Of a stretch of 64,000 bases of DNA, positions 34,294 through 41,127 are shown one piece after another (the stretch's first letter is position 1; each line of letters opens with the position of its first letter). The notes beneath the pieces are model-generated. The model searched no databases and was not told the DNA's origin. It saw only the letters and a program-made list of their open reading frames with translations. The translations under genes and the position numbers were made by a program. Source of the stretch: Pseudomonas taiwanensis (lineage in GTDB: Bacteria; Pseudomonadota; Gammaproteobacteria; Pseudomonadales; Pseudomonadaceae); assembly GCF_013393345.1 (NCBI RefSeq), contig NZ_QJRF01000045.1, positions 62,001 to 126,000 on the forward strand, written 5' to 3'.

Positions 34294-35346
34294 TCAGGTG
34301 CGCAACGGGACGTGCTTCTGACCCGGCTGGCGGTTAGGCGCCATGCCGTTCATGCGCAGGGTTTCCTCCACGTCCTTGTACTCCACGCCGATCTTGTAGA
34401 TCTCGCGTGCTTCCTTGCCGCTGGCGATTTCGCGGCCCAGCTCGTGGGCGATGCGCACGGTCTGCTGGATCTGCTGCACGGAAGTGAAGCGCTTGCCGTG
34501 CTGGTCGATGATGGTGTCTTCGATGCCAACGCGCGGGTGTAGGCCCATGGCCAGGGCCATGGTGTTGAACGGCAGAACGTTCTTCAGCAGCGACTCGGCG
34601 GTGAGCGTGCCGCCATTCGGAGCGCGGTGGATGAAGTTGAAGAAGTTGAACGGGTTGGGGCCGTCGAAACCGCCGCCGATGCCGATCCAGGTCAGGTTCA
34701 GCGGGCCCTTGTAGACGCCCTTGCGCACCAGGCGCTCCAGGGTTTCCAGGGCATGCATGCCGGTGAGCTGGAAGTGCGGCTGGATGCCGTTGGCCATGAG
34801 GCGCTTGAGGTGTTCCTCGACCCAGGCCGGGCCGGCCGGCACGGTCATCTCACTGTAGGCGGCCTGGTAGACCGGGTTTTCCAGGGAGGTGCCCTTCAGG
34901 TACTCCGGATAGAGGAGTTCCATGATGTTCATCTGGGTGGTGTTGATGGCCACAGTGACCTGGTCCGGCTTCGGAGTCAGCTCGGCCAGCATGTGGCGGG
35001 TATCGTCGGACAGCCACTTGGCTGCTTCGCCTTCGCCCTCGGGAGCGAAGGAAATGGAACCGCCCACCTGGATGATCATGTCCGGTACGGCTTCGCGCAC
35101 ACCGGCGATCAGTTCGTTGAACTTGGACAGGCGCTTGGAGCCGGTGCCGTCGAGTTCACGCACGTGCAGGTGCAGCACGGTGGCACCCGCCTCATAGCAA
35201 TCAACGGCTTTCTGGACCTGTTCGTCCATGGTCACCGGGATGTCTTCCGGGAAGTCTGCCGGCATCCACTCGGGGCCGTAGGGCGCCACGGTGATGACCA
35301 CTTTTTCCATGTTTTCCGGGTGCAGGGAATCGTCGAAGAATTGCAT
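34294..35346 (-). CDS. BKACE family beta-keto acid cleavage enzyme (DUF849)
   Basis: A 350-residue TIM-barrel enzyme of the BKACE family, which splits a beta-keto acid with acetyl-CoA into acetoacetate plus a new CoA ester. Known members act on 3-keto-5-aminohexanoate and dehydrocarnitine. The zinc-binding HLHVRE motif is present near residue 60, and IQVGGSISF and TWIGIGGGFDGPNP are visible. It is large for the family because of an N-terminal extension. Its place after a TauD dioxygenase and a quinone oxidoreductase suggests that those produce its beta-keto acid. Substrate not determinable here. Confidence 0.88.
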   Translation of the reverse strand: MQFFDDSLHPENMEKVVITVAPYGPEWMPADFPEDIPVTMDEQVQKAVDCYEAGATVLHLHVRELDGTGSKRLSKFNELIAGVREAVPDMIIQVGGSISFAPEGEGEAAKWLSDDTRHMLAELTPKPDQVTVAINTTQMNIMELLYPEYLKGTSLENPVYQAAYSEMTVPAGPAWVEEHLKRLMANGIQPHFQLTGMHALETLERLVRKGVYKGPLNLTWIGIGGGFDGPNPFNFFNFIHRAPNGGTLTAESLLKNVLPFNTMALAMGLHPRVGIEDTIIDQHGKRFTSVQQIQQTVRIAHELGREIASGKEAREIYKIGVEYKDVEETLRMNGMAPNRQPGQKHVPLRT

Positions 35347-35380
35347 GCTGGATGTCCTCGGTAAGTTCTTGTTCAGGGGG

Positions 35381-35404
35381 CCCGGCCGAATTGTCCCGGC
35401 CGGG
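35381..35404 (-). other. Hairpin between TauD and BKACE genes
   Basis: CCCGGCCG and CGGCCGGG form an 8-bp stem with an eight-base loop in the 69-bp gap. There is no T tract; probably an mRNA-stability hairpin. Confidence 0.4.
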
Positions 35405-35415
35405 TGGATCGATGG

Positions 35416-36264
35416 TCAGAAAGTCTTGTCGCCGATGATTCCGGCGCGTTCCATCTTGCGAACGCAGGGCGGGTAATCCATCACGGCGTAATGCTGGGTG
35501 GAGCGGTTGTCCCAGATCGCCACGCTGTTCTTCTTCCAGCGCCAGCGCACCTGGTACTCCGGGATGTAGGCCTGGCTGACCAGATAGCGCAGCAGGTCGC
35601 TGCCGCCCATGCTGTAGTCCTGGCCGTAGCGCACGTACTCGGGGGTGTGGAAGTTGGTGAAGTGGGTGGCGAAGGCGTTGACGAACAGCACCTTCTCGCC
35701 GGTTTCCGGGTGGATACGCACCACCGGATGCTCGGCGTCCGGGTACATGGCCTTCAGCGCCAGGCGCTTCTCGACGGGCATGGCCGCGCCGAAGCTCGCT
35801 TCGATGCTGTGGCGGGCGCGCAGGCCCTCGATGCGCTGCTTAACGTCTTCCGGCAGTTTCTCGTAGGCCAGCGCCATGTTCGCCCACATGGTGTCGCCGC
35901 CCACCGGCGGGCACTCCACGCAGCGCAGCACGCAACCCATGGGCGGGGCATCGCGCCAGGTGGCGTCGGTGTGCCAGGCGTTTTCATAGCGGTCGTTGGG
36001 CTGGTCCGGGTCCTTGTAGATGCGCACCAGGCCCGGATGCTCCGGGTCGCTGCCGGCCACGGGGTGGTCTTCCAGCTCGCCGAAGCGGCGGGCAAAGGCC
36101 ACATGCTCAGCACGGCTGATGTCCTGGTCGCGCAGGAACAGCACCTTGTGCTTGAGCAGCTGCGCCTTGATCTCGGCGAACAGACCGTCATCACGAGAAG
36201 CGTCGCCCAGGTTCACACCGCTGATTTCGGCGCCGATGGCGCACGTGAGTTGCTCGACTTTCAT
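35416..36264 (-). CDS. TauD/TfdA family 2-oxoglutarate-dependent dioxygenase
   Basis: A 282-residue non-heme Fe(II) dioxygenase. The 2-His-1-carboxylate triad is HTDATW for the first His and Asp, and STQHYAV for the distal His, with the oxoglutarate-binding Arg in CVRKMERAGI. TauD-type enzymes hydroxylate carbons next to sulfonate, sulfate, aryloxy or ammonium groups. ATG 36264 follows GAGGTCG. It is the second gene of the operon, 11 bp after the quinone oxidoreductase. The YeiH-type exporter in the same operon favours a sulfur-bearing substrate, but other options remain. Confidence 0.9.
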   Translation of the reverse strand: MKVEQLTCAIGAEISGVNLGDASRDDGLFAEIKAQLLKHKVLFLRDQDISRAEHVAFARRFGELEDHPVAGSDPEHPGLVRIYKDPDQPNDRYENAWHTDATWRDAPPMGCVLRCVECPPVGGDTMWANMALAYEKLPEDVKQRIEGLRARHSIEASFGAAMPVEKRLALKAMYPDAEHPVVRIHPETGEKVLFVNAFATHFTNFHTPEYVRYGQDYSMGGSDLLRYLVSQAYIPEYQVRWRWKKNSVAIWDNRSTQHYAVMDYPPCVRKMERAGIIGDKTF

Positions 36265-36275
36265 GGCCAGCGACC

Positions 36276-37256
36276 TCAGATGACGAAAATGGACGAACCG
36301 GTGGTCTTGCGCGATTCAAGGTCACGATGGGCCTGGACCGCATCTTCCAGCGCGTAGTGCTGGTTGATATCAATCTTGATGCGACCGCTACCAACATGGT
36401 CGAACAGCTCACCGACCAACTCGGCCTTCTCTGCCGGGTCAGCGATGTAGTCAGCCAGGGCCGGGCGGGTGATGAACAGCGAACCCTTCATGGCCAGCAG
36501 GACCGGATCGAAGGCCGGCACCGGACCCGAAGCGGTTCCGACGCACACCAGCAGGCCACGGCGGCGGAGCGAATCCAGGGAGGCGTTGAAAGTGTTCTTG
36601 CCCACGCTGTCGAACACGACATCGACACCGCGCCCGCCGGTCAGCTCACGCACGCGCTGGGCGATGTCTTCTTCGCTGTAGTTGATGACGTGGTCACAGC
36701 CGTGAAAGCGCGCTACTTCAGCCTTGGCCTCGGTGGACACGGTGCCGATCACGGTCAGGCCGAGCAGCTTCGCCCACTGCGAGACGATCAGACCCACACC
36801 GCCGGCAGCGGCATGCAGGAGGATGCTGTCGCCTTCCTTGAAGTCGTAGATACGACGCATCAGGTAGGCGGAAGTCAGGCCGCGCATGGTCATGGCCGCA
36901 GCGGTTTCGAAGGCGATGGTTTCGGGCAGCTTGATCAGCGGCGCTGCGGACACCAGACGCTCGGTGCTGTAGGCGCCGAGGGTGTTGAGGAAGCCGGTGT
37001 AGGTGACACGGTCGCCGAGGGCAACGTTGGTCACGCCCGCACCGACCGCCACCACCACACCGGCGGCTTCGACGCCAATGCCGTTGGGCAGCGGGATGGG
37101 ATAGGTACCGTTACGGAAGTAGGTGTCGGCGTAGTTCAGGCCCACGGCGACGTGACGGATGCGAACTTCGCCCGGACCAGGATCAGCTACCTCGACCTCT
37201 TCATAACGAAGTACTTCCGGTCCCCCAGCTTCATAAAACCGAACCGCTTTGGCCAT
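36276..37256 (-). CDS. Zinc-independent quinone oxidoreductase (QOR type)
   Basis: A 326-residue medium-chain dehydrogenase/reductase of the NADPH:quinone reductase type. The glycine-rich motif AAAGGVGLIVSQWAK and the N-terminal GVEAAGVVVAVG are present, and zinc ligands are lacking. ATG 37256 follows GGAGATAAGG. It is the first gene of the seven-gene minus operon, whose promoter holds AraC operator copy B. It may reduce an enone or quinone intermediate. Confidence 0.9.
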   Translation of the reverse strand: MAKAVRFYEAGGPEVLRYEEVEVADPGPGEVRIRHVAVGLNYADTYFRNGTYPIPLPNGIGVEAAGVVVAVGAGVTNVALGDRVTYTGFLNTLGAYSTERLVSAAPLIKLPETIAFETAAAMTMRGLTSAYLMRRIYDFKEGDSILLHAAAGGVGLIVSQWAKLLGLTVIGTVSTEAKAEVARFHGCDHVINYSEEDIAQRVRELTGGRGVDVVFDSVGKNTFNASLDSLRRRGLLVCVGTASGPVPAFDPVLLAMKGSLFITRPALADYIADPAEKAELVGELFDHVGSGRIKIDINQHYALEDAVQAHRDLESRKTTGSSIFVI

Positions 37257-37334
37257 GCCTTATCTCCAATCTGAATTCTTGTAGTCGGGTCACGGACCCA
37301 TGGATTGGACTCTAGGCATCCCCCCCTCCGGCTG

Positions 37335-37373
37335 CTTCTCATAGGGCGTCAGCAGCTTCGCATTTCATGACAG
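37335..37373 (-). promoter_or_regulatory. AraC-type tandem operator, copy B
   Basis: Half-sites CTGTCATGAAATGCGAAG and CTGACGCCCTATGAGAAG are in direct repeat (period 21 bp) and identical to those at copy A. The second ends 20 nt before a -10-like TAGAGT. It lies 79 bp upstream of the quinone oxidoreductase start. Confidence 0.75.
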
Positions 37374-37498
37374 GCGCAGCCGGCGCAGCCGGCGCAGCGG
37401 CAAAGCCTGCGCCGCGCCGAGAAATGCAGTGGGGTGTTCGATGTTCGACAGGTGGAACGCGGGGAGCAGTGCCGGCCGGGAGCCGGCGAATGGGCAGG

Positions 37499-38596
37499 CT
37501 ATTGCGCAGGTATCACCTTGGGCAGTGGCTGGAACTGGATGGGCTGGGTCTTGGTCTGCGTCAGGCTGCCTTCTACTTGCCCGGACAGGTGGATCACCCC
37601 GGCCATCACCCCCACGTCGGGGTTGCGCATCAGCTCCAGCCATTCTTCGTCGAAGGCCTGGTTGAGGCTCTTGCGCAAGGTGGCTTCACGATCGGCCCGC
37701 CCCTCTTCATGGAGCATGGCGCTGACCCCGGTGAAGCCGAGGGACAGTATCGGGCCCGCGACGCGTCCCATGAAACTGGTGGCGACACTGGCGGCACCGC
37801 TGGTCGCCAGTTCCGATTCCAGTTGCTCGCTGGTGTCGCGGGTGATACGCGACAGGCCGTCATCGGTGGTCCAGGCCCCTGCGCCGTTGGGCGCATTGCG
37901 AATCTGGCCCATGAGCGAGGCATAGGCTGGCAGTTTCTCCAGCGGGTCGGCCTTGAGCACCTGGTAGAGCGACGCACGCTGGCCGGGCGGTGCCAACTCG
38001 ATCGCCGGGATCTTCTGCAGATGCTGGGCGAACTGGTCGCCGGGTACGCCAAAGCGCTGTGGAATCACTTGCAGGCGCTCATCCAGCTGCTGAATATAGG
38101 TTTGCGTGGTCTGTTCCATGATGTCGTCCGGATCAATCTCGCGGGCAACCGGCTGCAGCACCTGCTCGTCGTATTCCTCCTGCAGGTAGGCGGCCAGCCG
38201 ATTCACCGTCTGTTCCCGTTCGCCGTCAGAACTCAGGCGATACCAGCCGACCTTGATGCTCAGCCACTTGCGGGTCCAGAAGCTGGAGAACCAGGGGAGG
38301 AATTCGCTATCGGTGCGTTGGTAGATCAGGTCCATCCAGCGATCCATGGAATCCTGGGCGTAACGGCGGGCCTGGCTGGTGGCCGCAAGGGAAGCGGCGG
38401 CGATGTCGCGGTCCACCTGGCGCCAGGTGGCCTGGGAGACGACGACCGGAGGCGGTTCTTCCGGTTTCGACGCGCACCCGCCGAGCGTCAGCGCGAGGAT
38501 GACGATCAGCATTGAAAGCAGCGTACCCGGGGTTCCGAAGAGCCTGCCGGGCACCTGTTTCGCCCGAATTCGGGGGGAAACTTGCGCAGCGCTCAT
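37499..38596 (-). CDS. Lipoprotein of unknown function
   Basis: A 365-residue protein with a lipobox (LALTLGGC, Cys about 36) after a basic n-region and hydrophobic core, so it should be lipid-anchored in the envelope. The mature part is mainly helical and polar, with WRQVDRDIAAASLAATSQAR near the start and a glycine/alanine stretch (SGAASVATSFMGRVAGPIL) that could be membrane-associated. ATG 38596 is used; an ATG at 38512 just before the hydrophobic core is an alternative but would leave no basic n-region. I do not recognise the family. It is divergent from the small secreted protein gene. Confidence 0.75.
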   Translation of the reverse strand: MSAAQVSPRIRAKQVPGRLFGTPGTLLSMLIVILALTLGGCASKPEEPPPVVVSQATWRQVDRDIAAASLAATSQARRYAQDSMDRWMDLIYQRTDSEFLPWFSSFWTRKWLSIKVGWYRLSSDGEREQTVNRLAAYLQEEYDEQVLQPVAREIDPDDIMEQTTQTYIQQLDERLQVIPQRFGVPGDQFAQHLQKIPAIELAPPGQRASLYQVLKADPLEKLPAYASLMGQIRNAPNGAGAWTTDDGLSRITRDTSEQLESELATSGAASVATSFMGRVAGPILSLGFTGVSAMLHEEGRADREATLRKSLNQAFDEEWLELMRNPDVGVMAGVIHLSGQVEGSLTQTKTQPIQFQPLPKVIPAQ

Positions 38597-38796
38597 GAGA
38601 GTTCGCCCGTCCCGTGGGCCAGTCGGCCCAGGTCCTATGAGTATAGGTATGACCACCCTCCCCCGTGCCTCGTTCGGACGCGTTGCACCATGGAGCAAAA
38701 ATGCCGCCGCGTGGTCATATTCGTCGCCAGGTCGAGCCTCGCGACGAGCGCGTGGACGCTGGCCCACTCCAGTCGTATCGGAATCGAGGTAAAGCA

Positions 38797-39129
38797 ATGA
38801 AAACAGGCCCGCTAGTGGGTGTGTTTGTTCTGGTCGCAACCCTTGCCGGCACCATGCAGAGTGCCCAGGCCGACCACAGACGGGACGATGATGACGGCAG
38901 GGTCGAGCACTACCGCGATGGCCCTTGCCGGGTGAAGGAAATCACCGACCGCGGCTATTACCGGAAGGTCATCCGCTGCCCGGACGGACGCGGCAAGAGC
39001 TGGCGCCGTGGCGAATGGCACCGCGACTACCGTGATGGCCCCTGCCGGGTGCGCATCGAGGCGTCCCGGGAAGTCTTCGACAAAGAGAAGGTCTGCCGTA
39101 GCCGCGACCACGACCGTTACGACGATTGA
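38797..39129 (+). CDS. Small secreted protein with duplicated two-cysteine module
   Basis: A 110-residue protein with a cleavable signal peptide (ending AQA-DH). The mature part is two copies of one module: YRDGPCRVKE at 39-48 and YRDGPCRVRI at 78-87, 39 residues apart. Each has a second Cys 17 residues after the first (Cys44/61 and Cys83/100). The spacing predicts one disulfide per module. It is very rich in Arg and Asp. A GAGGT site precedes ATG 38797. Function unknown; a periplasmic or secreted polyelectrolyte- or metal-binding role is possible. Confidence 0.78.
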   Translation: MKTGPLVGVFVLVATLAGTMQSAQADHRRDDDDGRVEHYRDGPCRVKEITDRGYYRKVIRCPDGRGKSWRRGEWHRDYRDGPCRVRIEASREVFDKEKVCRSRDHDRYDD

Positions 39130-39141
39130 TGCGACGTTGAG

Positions 39142-39160
39142 GAGCCCCGGTCCGGGGCTC
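39142..39160. terminator. Hairpin between convergent genes
   Basis: GAGCCCCGG and CCGGGGCTC form a nine-pair palindrome with minimal loop between the secreted-protein gene and prpD, followed by TCTCC. Likely a bidirectional but weak terminator. Confidence 0.5.
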
Positions 39161-39174
39161 TCTCCACCTGTCAG

Positions 39175-40659
39175 CTAGCCCACGAAGAACTCCACGAACC
39201 GATCCACGGGCATTGCCTCCAGGGCAGCCTGGTCCTTGCACAGCGCCAGGATCTCCGCGCACCGATGGGGCGCGAAGCGGGTCGCCAGGCTGGTCTTGAA
39301 TTTCTCCTCCAGCAACGGCATTCCCTCGCTGCGCCGGCGACGGTGACCCATTGGGTATTCCACTTCCACCTTCTCGGTGTGCCGGCCGTCCTTGTAGAAC
39401 ACCTGCACGGCATTGGCGATGGAGCGCTTGTCCGCTTCCAGGTACTCACGGCTGTAGCGGGGGTCTTCGACCACTTCCATGCATTCGCGCAGGCGGTCGA
39501 TGATCGGATGGGATTGATGGAAGTCGTCTTCGTAATGCTCGGCGGCCAGGTCGCCATAAGCCAGGGCCACCGCTGTCATGTACTGCAGGCAATGGTCGCG
39601 GTCGGCGGCGTTGGCCAGGGCGCCCTCCTTGGAAATGATGCGAATGGCCGACTCCTGGGTGGTGATGAGGATGCGATCGATCTCCGTGATGCGGTTGCGC
39701 ACCAGGGGGTGCAACCGCACCGCCGCTTCGCAGGCCGTCTGGCCGTGGAATTCGGCGGGATAGCTGACCTTGAACAGGATGTTCTCCATCACGTAGCTGC
39801 CGAAGGGCTGGGGCAGGCTGAAGTGGTGCTTTTCCAGCGGCTTGGTCGCCAGGTCCTTGTTGGTGTGGCTATAGGACACGTCGTAGAAGCCCCATTGCGG
39901 TGCGCTGAGCACGCCGGGAACGCCCATCTCCCCGCGCATGGCGATATCCGCCAGGCGCACGCCCCGACTGGTGGCATCGCCCGCCGCCCAGGACTTGCGC
40001 GAGCCGGCATTGGGCGCGTGGCGGTAGGTGCGCAGGGCCTGGCCATCCACCAGGGCGTGGGAGATGGCCGAGAGCATCTGTTCGCGACTCGCGCCCATCA
40101 GCCAGGCGCAGACCGCAGTGGATGCGAGCTTGACCAGCACCACATGGTCCAGCCCGACGCGGTTGAAGGAATTTTCCAGGGCCATCACGCCCTGTATCTC
40201 GTGAGCCTTGACCATGGCTTCCAGCACCAGGCGCATGGTCAGCGGCGGCTCCCCCCTGGCCACGCGCCGCTGTGACAGGTGGTCGGCCACCGCGAGGATG
40301 CCGCCCAGGTTATCGGAGGGGTGCGCCCACTCGGCCGCCAGCCAGGTGTCGTTGAAGTCCAGCCAGCGGATCATCGCGCCAAGGTCCCAGGCCGCCTTGA
40401 CCGGGTCCATCCGGTAGGACGTGCCCGGCACCCGCGCGCCCTGCGGCACCTGGGTGCCTTCCACCAGGGGGCCGAGGAGCTTGGTGCATTCGGGAAAGCG
40501 TAATGCCATCAAGGCGCAACCGAGGCTGTCCATCAGGCAATTACGGGCCGTGCCCAGCGCCTCCGCAGACTCCACCCGGTAAGCCAGCGCGTAATCCGCA
40601 ATGGTCTCGATCACCGGGTCATAGGGTGGCCGCTGGTTCAGGTCGACGTTGCTGCTCAT
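39175..40659 (-). CDS. prpD: MmgE/PrpD family protein, 2-methylcitrate dehydratase-like
   Basis: A 494-residue MmgE/PrpD protein of the size and sequence of Pseudomonas PrpD, which dehydrates 2-methylcitrate in propionate catabolism. Recognisable segments are [34 protein letters not shown] and the C-terminal [23 protein letters not shown] 40659 follows GGAGAC. No prpB, prpC, acnD or regulator is adjacent, so it is an isolated copy. It may duplicate a prp-operon copy elsewhere or act on a related hydroxy-tricarboxylate. Confidence 0.88.
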   Translation of the reverse strand: MSSNVDLNQRPPYDPVIETIADYALAYRVESAEALGTARNCLMDSLGCALMALRFPECTKLLGPLVEGTQVPQGARVPGTSYRMDPVKAAWDLGAMIRWLDFNDTWLAAEWAHPSDNLGGILAVADHLSQRRVARGEPPLTMRLVLEAMVKAHEIQGVMALENSFNRVGLDHVVLVKLASTAVCAWLMGASREQMLSAISHALVDGQALRTYRHAPNAGSRKSWAAGDATSRGVRLADIAMRGEMGVPGVLSAPQWGFYDVSYSHTNKDLATKPLEKHHFSLPQPFGSYVMENILFKVSYPAEFHGQTACEAAVRLHPLVRNRITEIDRILITTQESAIRIISKEGALANAADRDHCLQYMTAVALAYGDLAAEHYEDDFHQSHPIIDRLRECMEVVEDPRYSREYLEADKRSIANAVQVFYKDGRHTEKVEVEYPMGHRRRRSEGMPLLEEKFKTSLATRFAPHRCAEILALCKDQAALEAMPVDRFVEFFVG

Positions 40660-40808
40660 GGCCCTGTCTCCTTGTGGCGATGGCTTCCAGTCTAGGCCCT
40701 GACTTGGCAAAGGCTGGTCCCAGCCGATGAAACCCGCCGGGCGACAGGCGGCCAGCGCGACGCACCGCCTTGTGCTGCGCTTAGGAGACAGAGAAATCGG
40801 AGGTTCCC

Positions 40809-40952
40809 ATGAACAGCGACCCCAACGTGCGCACACCCGCGCCCAAGCCCCAAGGCCCGAGCCAGCCACCGGAACAGGTGCCTGCGGCGGACGTGAAGCG
40901 CATCAGCGACAAGGCGCCGAGCAAGGACAAGAAGCCGGACGATTGGGATTGA
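40809..40952 (+). CDS. Small conserved-looking protein (47 aa)
   Basis: A 47-codon frame starts at ATG 40809 six bases after a perfect GGAGG. The product is Pro-, Lys- and Asp-rich, highly polar and probably disordered ([18 protein letters not shown] at the C-terminus). There is no signal or membrane segment. The strong ribosome site and biased composition favour a real small gene, divergent from prpD. Function unknown. Confidence 0.6.
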   Translation: MNSDPNVRTPAPKPQGPSQPPEQVPAADVKRISDKAPSKDKKPDDWD

Positions 40953-40964
40953 GGGAACAACATC

Positions 40965-40986
40965 TGTGGGGGCGAATTCATTCGCT
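40965..40986. repeat. Short intergenic repeat element (GTGGGGGCGAATTCATTCGC)
   Basis: This 22-bp sequence is repeated exactly at 50041-50062 and, as a one-base variant in inverse orientation, at about 59140-59161. It is another pseudomonad-type extragenic repeat half-element. Confidence 0.7.
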
Positions 40987-41042
40987 GAGCGGACCGCAGG
41001 TTCGCCCGAGTACCTCTCGATACTAAATCGGGGCTACTGAGG

Positions 41043-41105
41043 GTAGGAGCGAGCTTGCTCGCGAACAATCCGAGCACGGCCCTTCGCGAGCAAGCTCGCT
41101 CCTAC
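41043..41105. repeat. REP-like palindromic intergenic repeat
   Basis: The 23-bp inverted arms are the same sequence as those at 151-214, around a 17-nt loop. It lies just past the stop of the TonB-dependent receptor and may help end or stabilise that mRNA. Confidence 0.85.
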
Positions 41106-41127
41106 AGAACGGCAGAGCCCTCCTACC

